DNA of 64,000 nucleotides, from assembly GCA_017303395.1 (NCBI GenBank), contig JAFLBN010000007.1, positions 124,001-188,000 of the forward strand, written 5' to 3'. The stretch is from Chitinophagales bacterium (GTDB lineage: Bacteria > Bacteroidota > Bacteroidia > Chitinophagales > Chitinophagaceae). Of this stretch, positions 45,610 through 54,229 are shown in pieces (position 1 is the first letter of the stretch; each line of letters begins with the position of its first letter). Made by a program: the position numbers and the translations under genes. The notes under the pieces were generated by a model. That model saw only the letters and a list, made by a program, of their open reading frames with translations, ran no database searches and had not been told where the DNA came from.

Positions 45610-45786
45610 TTATTGATTATCGTTATCGTTGCCCAGTGGGATGTTTTTTACAGCGTCTATATAGCTTTTCTTTGCTTTGATAGCCCATACAGCCAACAAC
45701 GTGAAAAACACAAAGAATAGGAAGAGCGAAACCATAGGGTAGATGCCTACACCTGTTATGCTTTCTAAATAATGCCTGAATTTCAT
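45610..45786 (-). CDS. ccoQ: CcoQ-like small subunit of cbb3 oxidase
   Basis: This 58-residue protein was read directly from the minus strand between ccoP and ccoNO. It has one hydrophobic helix (about 17-36, PMVSLFLFFVFFTLLAVWAI), then a basic stretch (KAKKSYID) and a hydrophilic tail. This is the size, position and topology of CcoQ, which stabilises the oxidase complex. The sequence is too short for a firm motif-based call, so the name rests mainly on context. Confidence 0.75.
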   Translation of the reverse strand: MKFRHYLESITGVGIYPMVSLFLFFVFFTLLAVWAIKAKKSYIDAVKNIPLGNDNDNQ

Positions 45787-45815
45787 TGTCTGTCAGTTTT
45801 TGAACGTTACTTTAA

Positions 45816-47960
45816 TTAGTTGGCTGAAGCGGTTGTTTTCTGTTCCAGTTTGATGTCTGTACCTATGCGTTGCAGGTAAGCTATCAGGGCAACTATTTCT
45901 TTATTACTCTTCACCTGTATATTGTCTTTGGCAAGATTGCCCTTTACTTTTTCGGCTTGTGCCATCAGGTCTGCATTTGCTTTAGCGTCATAACCTTCTT
46001 CGTATGGTACGCCAAGTGTTTGCATTGCCCTGATTTTTGCAGGTGTAATAGCAGTGTCAATTTCATTTTCGAACAACCATGTGTATGCAGGCATGATGGA
46101 GCCTGGAGACATGCTTGATGGCTCGTACATGTGGTTGAAGTGCCAGCTGTCTGGGTATTTACCACCTACGCGTGCAAGATCCGGGCCTGTGCGTTTACTA
46201 CCCCATTGGAATGGGTGGTCGTAAATAAACTCACCTGCTTTAGAGTATTCGCCATAACGTGCAACCTCACTACGGAACGGACGAACCATCTGGCTGTGAC
46301 ATGTGTAGCAACCTTCACGTACATATATATCGCGTCCTTGCAGCTCAAGTGGAGTATAAGGTTTCACACTTGTGATGGTCGGGATGTTTGATTTGATCAT
46401 GAATGTTGGTACGATTTCTATCAGACCACCGATTGCAACCAGTACAAGGCTGAATACCATCATTTGTACAGGACGGCGTTCTATCCAACGGTGCCAGTGG
46501 TGGCTGCCATGGTCTTCATAAACTTTGGAAAGTGGTGCTGCTTCTGCTGCTTCGTCATTTTCTGCTTTACCCTGACGTACAGTTTTTATCAGGTTGTATG
46601 TCATCATGATTGCACCCAGTAAGAACAATACACCACCGATACCACGCATCATATAGAACGGACGCATTTGCGTTACTGTTTCCATGAACTGATATTTCAG
46701 TTGACCTTCAGCTGTAAACTCTTTCCATGCAAGGCTTTGCATAAAACCTGCCCAGTACATTGGTACTGCGTAGAATACGATACCCAGTGTGCCAATCCAG
46801 AAGTGCCAGTTAGCCATTTTCTGAGAGTACAGGTTTGTTTTAAATATTCTTGGTATCAACCAGTACAGCACACCAAATGTCAGGAAGCCGTTCCAACCCA
46901 GTGCACCAACGTGTACGTGTGCAATAGTCCAGTCTGTAAAGTGGCTGATAGCATTTACGTTTTTCAAGCTCAGCATTGGTCCTTCGAAAGTTGCCATACC
47001 ATATGCGGTTACCGCAACTACAAGGAATTTCAGTACTACATCTTCCCTTACTTTATCCCATGCACCACGCAGTGTCAGCAAACCATTCAGCATACCACCC
47101 CAAGACGGAGCTATCAGCATAACAGAGAATACTGTACCAAGTGATTGTGCCCAGTCTGGCAGTGCAGTATATAACAGGTGGTGAGGACCAGCCCATATAT
47201 AGATGAATATCAATGCCCAGAAGTGGATGATAGAAAGCCTGTATGAATAAACAGGGCGATTAGCAATCTTAGGTAGGAAGTAGTACATGATACCCAGATA
47301 AGGAGTAGTAAGGAAGAACGCAACGGCGTTGTGGCCATACCACCATTGTACCAATGCATCTTGTACACCTGCATACCAAGAGTATGATTTAAATGCACTG
47401 AAAGGTATTTCCCATGAGTTAACAATGTGCAGCATCGCTACTGTCACGAATGTTGCTATATAGAACCAGATAGCAACATACAGGTGGCGCTCGCGGCGCT
47501 TGATGATGGTACCAAACATGTTGACACCAAATACTACCCATATAAGGGTAATCAGGATATCAATTGGCCATTCAAGCTCAGCATATTCTTTACCTGTAGT
47601 ATAACCTGCAAGTAATGATACTGCTGCAAGTACAATGATGAGCTGCCAGCCCCAGAAGTGGAGTTTGCTCAGAAAATCGCTGAACATACGGGCTTTCAAA
47701 AGCCTTTGCAGCGAATAGTAAACCCCCATGAAAATGCCATTACCCACAAATGCAAAAATCACCGCATTGGTGTGTACTGGCCTCACGCGGCCAAATGTGG
47801 TTTCTGCAGTATTGAGGTTAAGGACCGGGAATACCAGCTGGAATGCCGCCAGTACACCGACCAGCATGCCCACCAGCCCCCAGAGGATTGTAGCGTACGC
47901 AAACCATTTTACGATCTTATTGTCGTAAAAGAATTTGTCTGTTTGCAGTGTGTTACTCAT
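45816..47960 (-). CDS. ccoNO: Fused cbb3 oxidase subunits I and II (CcoN-CcoO)
   Basis: This is a 714-residue fusion. Residues of about 1-480 are the heme-copper CcoN with twelve helices and histidine ligands in RPVHTNAVIFAFVGNG, WYGHNAVAFFLTTPYLG, AGPHHLLYTALPDW and DWTIAHVHVGALGWNG. The rest is CcoO: a membrane helix (about 505-525) and a cytochrome domain with REGCYTCHSQMVRPFRSEV and MPAYTWLFEN. The fusion is common in Bacteroidota. The complex is a high-affinity terminal oxidase for low oxygen. Confidence 0.96.
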   Translation of the reverse strand: MSNTLQTDKFFYDNKIVKWFAYATILWGLVGMLVGVLAAFQLVFPVLNLNTAETTFGRVRPVHTNAVIFAFVGNGIFMGVYYSLQRLLKARMFSDFLSKLHFWGWQLIIVLAAVSLLAGYTTGKEYAELEWPIDILITLIWVVFGVNMFGTIIKRRERHLYVAIWFYIATFVTVAMLHIVNSWEIPFSAFKSYSWYAGVQDALVQWWYGHNAVAFFLTTPYLGIMYYFLPKIANRPVYSYRLSIIHFWALIFIYIWAGPHHLLYTALPDWAQSLGTVFSVMLIAPSWGGMLNGLLTLRGAWDKVREDVVLKFLVVAVTAYGMATFEGPMLSLKNVNAISHFTDWTIAHVHVGALGWNGFLTFGVLYWLIPRIFKTNLYSQKMANWHFWIGTLGIVFYAVPMYWAGFMQSLAWKEFTAEGQLKYQFMETVTQMRPFYMMRGIGGVLFLLGAIMMTYNLIKTVRQGKAENDEAAEAAPLSKVYEDHGSHHWHRWIERRPVQMMVFSLVLVAIGGLIEIVPTFMIKSNIPTITSVKPYTPLELQGRDIYVREGCYTCHSQMVRPFRSEVARYGEYSKAGEFIYDHPFQWGSKRTGPDLARVGGKYPDSWHFNHMYEPSSMSPGSIMPAYTWLFENEIDTAITPAKIRAMQTLGVPYEEGYDAKANADLMAQAEKVKGNLAKDNIQVKSNKEIVALIAYLQRIGTDIKLEQKTTASAN

Positions 47961-47987
47961 GTATTGTGTTGTTTAAGAAATTCCTGT

Positions 47988-48143
47988 TTAGTTGATTGAT
48001 TTGATTTCGTCGTCTTGCAACATGCGGATGGCTGCGCCTTCTTTGTCTTCGTATTGATTGGAACGAACGCTCCATATAAACGCCATCAGGAAAAAGCCGG
48101 CAACTACTATACTTGCCAAAACCAGTAGATAAAGTGCACTCAT
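47988..48143 (-). CDS. ccoS: CcoS-type cbb3 maturation protein
   Basis: This 51-residue protein was read from the minus strand 27 bp before ccoNO. It starts MSALYLLVLASIVVAGFFL with one membrane helix, followed by FIWSVRSNQYEDKEGAA and RMLQDDE, the well-conserved CcoS pattern. CcoS is needed for cofactor insertion in the oxidase. It opens the ccoS-NO-Q-P-G-H operon. Confidence 0.88.
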   Translation of the reverse strand: MSALYLLVLASIVVAGFFLMAFIWSVRSNQYEDKEGAAIRMLQDDEIKSIN

Positions 48144-48166
48144 TTGAGGTATTGAGTTTGAATGTT

Positions 48167-48174
48167 CAAAACTA
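48167..48174 (-). promoter_or_regulatory. -7 box of the cco operon
   Basis: Read on the minus strand this is TAGTTTTG, an exact match to TAnnTTTG, 23 bp before ccoS. No TTTG lies at the -33 distance, as expected of an activator-dependent promoter. Confidence 0.55.
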
Positions 48175-48210
48175 CCATCGCACCATGCGGCATGCTATGA
48201 CGCCGCTCAA

Positions 48211-48240
48211 ACAAAAACATGATTGTCGTCATGTTTTTGT
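48211..48240 (-). promoter_or_regulatory. CRP/FNR-type dyad upstream of the cco operon
   Basis: ACAAAAACATGA and its complement (12-bp arms) are separated by six bases, giving a core of ATGA-N6-TCAT. The centre is about 65 bp before the inferred transcription start. Because ccoI ends just downstream on the same strand, the hairpin could instead be its neighbour's terminator; the lack of a clean T tract favours an operator. Confidence 0.5.
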
Positions 48241-48248
48241 CATGTGGT

Positions 48249-50702
48249 TTATGATGCTTTGAGAGAGAGGTGCAGGCGCTTTGCAATGACGCTTCCTAAG
48301 CCTGTAGTTATCAGTACAATACTCAGTGTGCTGACAGGCATCAGAATAGCGGCTATCATTGGGCTCATCTTACCTTGCATAGATATACTGAGCCCTACTA
48401 TGTTGTAAAGAATAGAAATAAAGAAACTGAAGTAGATAATATACTTGCCGGAATGTGCCAGACGCAGCAATGCAGGGAACTTACCAAACTTGCGCGCATC
48501 AAGTATCGCATCGCAGGATGGGGTGAAGTTGTTGATGTCATCGGCCAATGTGATGCCCACATTGCTTTGTTGCAATGCACCTGCATCATTCAGCCCATCA
48601 CCCATCATCAATACTTTTTGTCCTTTCTTTTGCAGCATTTCAATGTATTGCAGTTTGTCTATCGGTTTTTGTTCAAAAAGCAATTCACTGCTCTTGCCAA
48701 AGATTCCTTCAAGACGTTCGCGCTGTCTGTCATTATCGCCCGAAAGCAGTGACAAACCGTATCTGTTGTGCAATACAGGTATCATCTGCGGTATATCGTC
48801 CCTGAATTCTGTAGTTATATAGAATGCAGTTACTTTGTCGTTAATGCTGATATATAGTGCAGGTTTATTGTTCTCATTTTCATGTGTTACACCTGTAAAA
48901 GATGCAGAACCTATTTTGATAATATTGCCTGCCACTTCTGCGTACAAGCCCTTACCTGTGTGCTCTTCCCACTTTTCTGCAGTAACTATCGGGTAAGCAC
49001 CAAGAAATTTTACTAATGCCTTACTGTACGGGTGCTTGCTGTGTGATGCAATATTGTACACCCAGGATTTTTCTGTTTCCGTCATCTGGTGACCTGTAGT
49101 ATGGAATTGCTTGCTACCTTGTGTCAGCGTACCTGTTTTATCAAAAACAACATGGCTGACATCGCCCAATTGTTCAATAACTGTAGCATCGCGCAGGTAT
49201 AGCCCGTTGTTGCTCAACAAGCGCAATAGATTGCCATTTGTATAGGTAGCTGCCAGTAGCAAAGCGCATGGACAGGCTACTATCAGCATGGCAGATACGC
49301 TGGGTAATATTTTGCTTGGGTCGTGCATCCACCAGTAGATGGCGGTAGCTGCTGCAAGCGTAAAGAGTACAATCGTGAAGTATTTACTCATTACATGAAT
49401 GATGCTGTCACGATTGTTCTTTTCTATTTTGTTTTTGGTAAACGAATGGTGGTTCCAGAGCGATGTAAGGTAACTACCCGCAACCGGTTTCACTATCTGG
49501 ATGGTTATTTTTTCGCCTGTTTGCTTACCACCAGCATATACCTGTTTGCCTGTTTCTATCATCACGGGTTCGCTCTCGCCTGTTACAAAGCTGTAATCTA
49601 TACGGGCATTGCCTTTTACAACAATTGCATCGGCAGGTATTATCTCATCATTGTGCAGCTCTACAATATCTTTCTCCTTCAGATCTTGCAGGTTTTTAGA
49701 TACAATACCGTCTTTTGTAATAACATTTACAGCTATCGGGAAGTAAGATTTATAGTCTCTGTGGAATGATATAGACCTGTAGGTACGCTCTTGCACTACA
49801 CGGCCTACCAGCATAAAGAATACAATGCCACTCATGCTATCCAGATAGCCGCTACCCGTGTTGGTCGCTATCTCGTATACACTACGGCTAAAGGTTATGA
49901 TGAGTGCCAGTACTATAGGTGCATCTATATTCAGAATCTTCTGTTTCAGTCCTGCCCATGCAGAGCTGAAGAACTCTGATGCAGAATAAAAGAAAACAGG
50001 TAATGATAATACCAAATTCAATATCCTGAAAAGAAATGCATACTGATTTTCAATCCCCTTATCCATAGACAGGTATTCGGGAAAGCTCATCAGCATGATG
50101 TTGCCAAAGCAAAAGCCTGCAACGCCCAGTTTGTATATTAGTTTCTTGTCGTAGTTTTTTGATTTCTTTTGTTCGGCATCGTCAAGGCTTATATATGGCT
50201 CGTATCCTATTGTGGTAAGCAGTTCTACTATCTTGCGTATGCTTATTTTCTGTTGCTGAAAACGTATGGTTACTTCCTTGTTCGTAAAGTTCAGCCTGCT
50301 TTCTGTAATGCCGGCATCTAGTTTGTTCATATGCTCCAGCAGCCACATACACGATGCGCAGTGCACACCCGGTATGTAGAAGGTAACCATGGTATTATTG
50401 CCATCTGTAAACTTGTATAGCTTGGAAGCTATGTCTTCATTGTCCAGATAGGCAAACTTATCGCTACGTGTAGCTTTTATTTGCGACAAACCTGGGTGAG
50501 ATTGCAGTTTGTAATAATCACAAAGTCCGTTTTCGTTTAGTATTTCATATACCAGTTTGCAGCCCTCGCAACAAAAAACTTTGTCTTCGATAGCTATGGT
50601 ATTGGTGATGCAGTCTGTGCCACAGTGATAACATTTTGTGGCTTCTTTTTTTACGGGTTTGCTGATGATGATGGTGCTACGTTCTTGCTCAGTTGTAGGC
50701 AT
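48249..50702 (-). CDS. ccoI: CcoI/FixI-type copper P-ATPase
   Basis: This 817-residue P1B-type ATPase opens with an N-terminal metal region of CYHCGTDC and CCEGCKLVYEIL, followed by an HMA domain (GVHCASCMWLLEHM). It then has the CPC channel motif (VACPCALLLAATY), the phospho-site FDKTGTLTQG, and MMGDGLNDAGAL at the hinge. Eight membrane helices are present. CcoI supplies copper to the cbb3 oxidase. It lies upstream of ccoS on the same strand, and its start overlaps the end of the 181-residue gene by 14 bases. Confidence 0.95.
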   Translation of the reverse strand: MPTTEQERSTIIISKPVKKEATKCYHCGTDCITNTIAIEDKVFCCEGCKLVYEILNENGLCDYYKLQSHPGLSQIKATRSDKFAYLDNEDIASKLYKFTDGNNTMVTFYIPGVHCASCMWLLEHMNKLDAGITESRLNFTNKEVTIRFQQQKISIRKIVELLTTIGYEPYISLDDAEQKKSKNYDKKLIYKLGVAGFCFGNIMLMSFPEYLSMDKGIENQYAFLFRILNLVLSLPVFFYSASEFFSSAWAGLKQKILNIDAPIVLALIITFSRSVYEIATNTGSGYLDSMSGIVFFMLVGRVVQERTYRSISFHRDYKSYFPIAVNVITKDGIVSKNLQDLKEKDIVELHNDEIIPADAIVVKGNARIDYSFVTGESEPVMIETGKQVYAGGKQTGEKITIQIVKPVAGSYLTSLWNHHSFTKNKIEKNNRDSIIHVMSKYFTIVLFTLAAATAIYWWMHDPSKILPSVSAMLIVACPCALLLAATYTNGNLLRLLSNNGLYLRDATVIEQLGDVSHVVFDKTGTLTQGSKQFHTTGHQMTETEKSWVYNIASHSKHPYSKALVKFLGAYPIVTAEKWEEHTGKGLYAEVAGNIIKIGSASFTGVTHENENNKPALYISINDKVTAFYITTEFRDDIPQMIPVLHNRYGLSLLSGDNDRQRERLEGIFGKSSELLFEQKPIDKLQYIEMLQKKGQKVLMMGDGLNDAGALQQSNVGITLADDINNFTPSCDAILDARKFGKFPALLRLAHSGKYIIYFSFFISILYNIVGLSISMQGKMSPMIAAILMPVSTLSIVLITTGLGSVIAKRLHLSLKAS

Positions 50703-51234
50703 GAATTGAGTTTTGTGCCTCTTTTATTTTTGGAATAAGTACCTCAGATTCCAGGTAAAGAAGCTCGTTAATGACATTGTGCAATAGCTCTACCTCGTTG
50801 TGCAGTATTTTCAGTTCGCCTTTGTAGGCTGTATTTGCCAATGATGGCAATGATGTTTTAAGCCCTGCTGCAATAGCTCGAAGCTGCTCCAGTGTAGTAT
50901 TCAACTCCAGCAGTTTAATGCCGTGTTGTACCTCGCATCTGCCCGAGCATGTAGCACAATTATGCCCAGTTGCACTTTTGTTATACAGCTCATCTATATA
51001 TGGCAGAAATACATCTTTGCGGGTTTCTACAAACCGCTGCAGATGGTCTTTGAATGTATTGAAGTAGTTGTTGTAAGCCAGCGTATCTACATCTGTGTTG
51101 CTTGCAAGATGGTCTATGTACTCCCCTGCATTGCTGCACAGCCTGTGTGCAAGGTCATAATATTCCATATCAAGCCTGTTGGCTACTTCCGGTAGGTTAT
51201 AACTGATGTATGTACTTAATATGCGTTGGCTCAT
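50689..51234 (-). CDS. Helical Cys/His protein linked to ccoI
   Basis: This 181-residue, mostly helical soluble protein has Cys-rich CATCSGRCEVQHG in the middle. It has H/E-bearing helices on both sides (FKDHLQRFVETRKDVFLPYIDELY; ELLHNVINELLYLESEVLIPKI), recalling hemerythrin-type four-helix bundles that bind iron or sense oxygen. It is translationally coupled to ccoI (14-base overlap), so a role in metal or oxygen handling for the oxidase is plausible. I do not recognise a named family with confidence. Confidence 0.5.
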   Translation of the reverse strand: MSQRILSTYISYNLPEVANRLDMEYYDLAHRLCSNAGEYIDHLASNTDVDTLAYNNYFNTFKDHLQRFVETRKDVFLPYIDELYNKSATGHNCATCSGRCEVQHGIKLLELNTTLEQLRAIAAGLKTSLPSLANTAYKGELKILHNEVELLHNVINELLYLESEVLIPKIKEAQNSIHAYN

Positions 51235-51290
51235 GTTGTAAAAGTATCAAGGCTGCAAAGCCAAAAACATGACGCTAATAGCTTGTAAAA

Positions 51291-51306
51291 GATGATTTTA
51301 GTCATC
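51291..51306 (-). promoter_or_regulatory. CRP/FNR-type dyad upstream of the ccoI unit
   Basis: GATGA-N6-TCATC is a perfect 5-bp dyad, centred 41 to 46 bp before the likely start of transcription if the -7 box is TGTTTTTG or TGGCTTTG (minus strand, 51256-51269). This is the usual activating position for CRP-type proteins. Confidence 0.5.
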
Positions 51307-51338
51307 ATTCGAATTGCTGAGCGGGTTTAAATTGCAGA

Positions 51339-51354
51339 CATGATAATAATCACG
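51339..51354 (+). promoter_or_regulatory. Possible second CRP/FNR-type dyad
   Basis: CATGA-TAATAA-TCACG keeps the TGA-N6-TCA core with one mismatch outside it. It lies between the divergent ccoI unit and the small coiled-coil gene and could serve either. Confidence 0.35.
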
Positions 51355-51448
51355 TGCATGGTTGACGAGGGTTATTCTTTGTTGCAGTATGTGCGGGTAC
51401 TTTTACAATCAGCTAACTATGCTTTTTTGGGTGTGGTAGCTAAGGACC

Positions 51449-51799
51449 ATGATTAAAGTTGCTGATCTGAAAGAAGAAAGAGAACAATGGCTGCAGACAT
51501 TAGAGCAAATGCTGCAGGACAACATATATATGAAAAACAGGCTGGCAGAAATCATCAAAGACGATGTCACTGCCTCCTCGCTCGAAAAGGCTGAATTTTT
51601 CCATAACGAGTTGCTGCACAAAGATGCGGTAATCGCCTTGTTACGCTATGACATCATCAAGCAAAATAAAATAACTACTACCATGGAAAATGAAAACGCA
51701 GTTTCCCTTAAACACGAAAAACTGCGTAGTGATATGCAAATGATGGAAGCAGAGTTCAGCCGTCTGCTGAATGATTTTAACTTAGGGTACCCATATTAG
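51449..51799 (+). CDS. Hypothetical coiled-coil protein
   Basis: This 116-residue, hydrophilic, almost entirely helical protein has heptad-like stretches (LKEEREQWLQTLEQMLQ and LRSDMQMMEAEFSRLLND). No known family or catalytic motif is recognised. It is divergent from the ccoI unit and convergent with the regulator gene, and its upstream region shares a TGA-N6-TCA dyad. It may be a regulatory or structural partner; this is speculation. Confidence 0.6.
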   Translation: MIKVADLKEEREQWLQTLEQMLQDNIYMKNRLAEIIKDDVTASSLEKAEFFHNELLHKDAVIALLRYDIIKQNKITTTMENENAVSLKHEKLRSDMQMMEAEFSRLLNDFNLGYPY

Positions 51800-51810
51800 T
51801 CAGGGTTTTT

Positions 51811-52866
51811 TTAGTTCATCATATTAGATAGTTTCTTTTCATCCAGTATGATGATGTCTCCTTTGCTGATGTCTATCAGCTTTTCATCTTTAAAGTCGCT
51901 TAGCGTACGTATTACAGACTCTTTTGCTGTGCCCGCAATATTGGCAAGGTTTTCCCTGCTCATATCTATGCGGAAATTAGGAACGCCCTCACCATATTTT
52001 TTATAGATGGTAATAAGCGCATCTGCTACTTTTTTGCGTAGCGAATTGTATGCAAGGTTCAGCAATTGCTGTTCCATTTCAGAAACGTTGTTGGCCAGTA
52101 GTTTTATAAACTGGTACATCACTTCCTTATTGTTATTCAGCAACTGTTCAAAATCTTCTTTCGGTATTACCGCCAGTTCTGTTTCTTCCAGTGCCTCGGC
52201 TGTGTCTTTGTAGTTAGCGCCTTCAAGAAAAGGCATGTAGCCAAAGAAATCTCCTGCGCTATATAGCCCTATCACAAATTCCTTACCGTCTTCGTTGGTT
52301 TTGTAGGTCTTTACTTTGCCGCTTTCTACAAAATACATTCTATATGGCTTGCTGCCTTCAGAGTATATTATCTGTTTCTTTTTAAAGTTATTGGTGCTCC
52401 TGTCTTGTGCAAATGTTTTCAGTGCATCCGGCCCCGCTACTGTTTCTATCAGTTGTCCCAATCCTTTCATGCCTGCGGCAATTTCCATTCGCAGTAATTC
52501 AGATTTGCGCAAGCGTGTTTCTATGGCGTTCAATAATTCTGTGCCACTGAAAGGTTTGGTAATATAGTCATCTGCACCAAGATCCATGCCCTTGCGTATT
52601 TCTGCACGTTCAGATTTTGCTGTCAGGAATATGAATGGGATATTTTGTGTATCGGGGTGCTTTTGCAGCATGTGTAGCACACCGTATCCGTCCAATGCAG
52701 GCATCATGATGTCGCACACTATCAGGTCCGGTTTATGCTGCATCGCCACAGCCACACCTTCTTTACCATCAGAAGCTGTATGTACTTTATAGTTCGACAT
52801 CTCGAGTATCTCCGACATATTGTCGCGGATATCCTCATTGTCTTCTATCAGTAATATAGTCTTCAT
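51811..52866 (-). CDS. Receiver-CRP/FNR fusion transcription regulator
   Basis: This 351-residue regulator joins two modules usually found on separate proteins. Residues 1-120 are a response-regulator receiver (Asp52 in LIVCDIMMPALDG, Lys in GADDYITKPFSG). Residues of about 140-345 are a CRP/FNR unit with a cyclic-nucleotide-binding-like barrel (SKPYRMYFVESGKVKTY, GLYSAGDFFGYMPFL) and a C-terminal Crp helix-turn-helix (MSRENLANIAGTAKESVIR, LSDFKDEKLI). No N-terminal Cys cluster of FNR type is present, so oxygen would be read by the partner kinase. It lies next to the PAS kinase and near cbb3 genes, resembling a fused FixJ/FixK. Confidence 0.9.
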   Translation of the reverse strand: MKTILLIEDNEDIRDNMSEILEMSNYKVHTASDGKEGVAVAMQHKPDLIVCDIMMPALDGYGVLHMLQKHPDTQNIPFIFLTAKSERAEIRKGMDLGADDYITKPFSGTELLNAIETRLRKSELLRMEIAAGMKGLGQLIETVAGPDALKTFAQDRSTNNFKKKQIIYSEGSKPYRMYFVESGKVKTYKTNEDGKEFVIGLYSAGDFFGYMPFLEGANYKDTAEALEETELAVIPKEDFEQLLNNNKEVMYQFIKLLANNVSEMEQQLLNLAYNSLRKKVADALITIYKKYGEGVPNFRIDMSRENLANIAGTAKESVIRTLSDFKDEKLIDISKGDIIILDEKKLSNMMN

Positions 52867-52868
52867 AT

Positions 52869-54032
52869 TTATTCGTCGTTTTTGAGGTTAAATGTAATAA
52901 TGAATTCTGTGCCTTTACCTAATTCGCTCTCAGCTTTTATGGTGCCATTCATCAGTTCGGCATATTTTGCCACAATGTGCAGCCCCAATCCCGTGCCTTG
53001 TATATTGGTAACATTGGCGCCGCGGAAGAAACGTTCGAACAGATGTTCCTGATCTTCTTTTGATATGCCTATGCCGTTGTCTTTTACTTTCAGCACCAGC
53101 TCGCTTCCGTCAGTATTGCTTGTAGATATATGAATTACAGCATCTTCCGGAGAAAACTTAATAGCGTTTGATAGCAGATTTATTACAATGTGTTTCAGCA
53201 GTGAAACATCTAGCATCGCTATTTCTTCGCCTGTATTGGTGTATTCAATGCGTTGCCCTTTCTTATATATTGGTTGCAGTTCAGACAACAACTCATTTAT
53301 AAGGCTGGTAATATTCACTTCTGCAAAACGCACCTGTATGCGTCCTTCTTCTATTTTACCTACAGATAGGAAGTCGTTCAGGATATCATTCAGCATATTA
53401 ACCGATGATACGATACGTTGAATATGCTTATCTCGCTTAGGTTGTTCTTCCGTTTGGCTGTATTTAGAAAGCAGGTAGGCAGAAGAAAGTACGGTGCTGA
53501 GCGGTGTCCTGAATTCGTGGCTTGCCATAGACACAAAGCGCGATTTCAGTTCGTTCAACTCTTTTTCTTTTTCCAGCGCTTCAGATAGCGACTGTGTACG
53601 CTCTTGTACCTTTTCCTCCAGTTCAGCATTCAAATCCAGAAGTGCCTTTTCAGACTGTTTACGTATTGTAATATCACTAATAAAGGCAATAGCATATTGC
53701 CCCTCTACGGTCATATAAGGACTAATGCTGACCTCTACAGGAAACTCCGTGCCGTCTTTTTTAACTGCAAAAAGATCCATGCCCATACCCATAGGTCTGC
53801 TATTTGCATTTTTGCCATGGTAATTGTCCCTGTGCTTTATGTGGTTGGATCTGAATCGCTGTGGTATCAGTATTTCAATCTTTTCCCCTTCAAGGTCTTT
53901 TGCCTCATACCCGAATTGTTTCAGCCCGAAACTATTGATAGAAATTATCTCGCCAACTTGATTCGTAATAATAATACCGATTGCGGCATTATTAAAAAGG
54001 GCGTTAAATTCCTGTATTTTATCTGTGTTCAC
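52869..54032 (-). CDS. PAS-domain sensor histidine kinase
   Basis: This 387-residue soluble kinase has one PAS domain (about 8-125: NAAIGIIITNQVGEIISI ... ISDITIRKQSE), a coiled-coil linker, a HisKA helix (SMASHEFRTPLSTVLSSAY) and a HATPase_c domain (NLLSNAIKFSPED, DNGIGIS, GTGLGLHIVAKY). No membrane helix is present, so the signal is cytosolic. The PAS segment RSNHIKHRDNYHG resembles the FixL heme-ligand helix, but the Arg that is important in FixL is Met here. It is two bases upstream of the receiver-CRP gene, its probable partner. Confidence 0.92.
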   Translation of the reverse strand: MNTDKIQEFNALFNNAAIGIIITNQVGEIISINSFGLKQFGYEAKDLEGEKIEILIPQRFRSNHIKHRDNYHGKNANSRPMGMGMDLFAVKKDGTEFPVEVSISPYMTVEGQYAIAFISDITIRKQSEKALLDLNAELEEKVQERTQSLSEALEKEKELNELKSRFVSMASHEFRTPLSTVLSSAYLLSKYSQTEEQPKRDKHIQRIVSSVNMLNDILNDFLSVGKIEEGRIQVRFAEVNITSLINELLSELQPIYKKGQRIEYTNTGEEIAMLDVSLLKHIVINLLSNAIKFSPEDAVIHISTSNTDGSELVLKVKDNGIGISKEDQEHLFERFFRGANVTNIQGTGLGLHIVAKYAELMNGTIKAESELGKGTEFIITFNLKNDE

Positions 54033-54229
54033 AATCTAAAATAATAACTAAGATGCTATGCTTCTGTATCAAAGGTAGCACAGCAGCCCGATGAGGTTGA
54101 TGACTATAAAGTTAATAATACTTGCCGGACGAACATATTGCATGTTTGTGTTATGGGTTTGGAAAGCTATCAAAAAGCATAGTATTTGGCTGCTAATAGC
54201 TTACTTTTGTATCCCTAAATCGTACTGTA

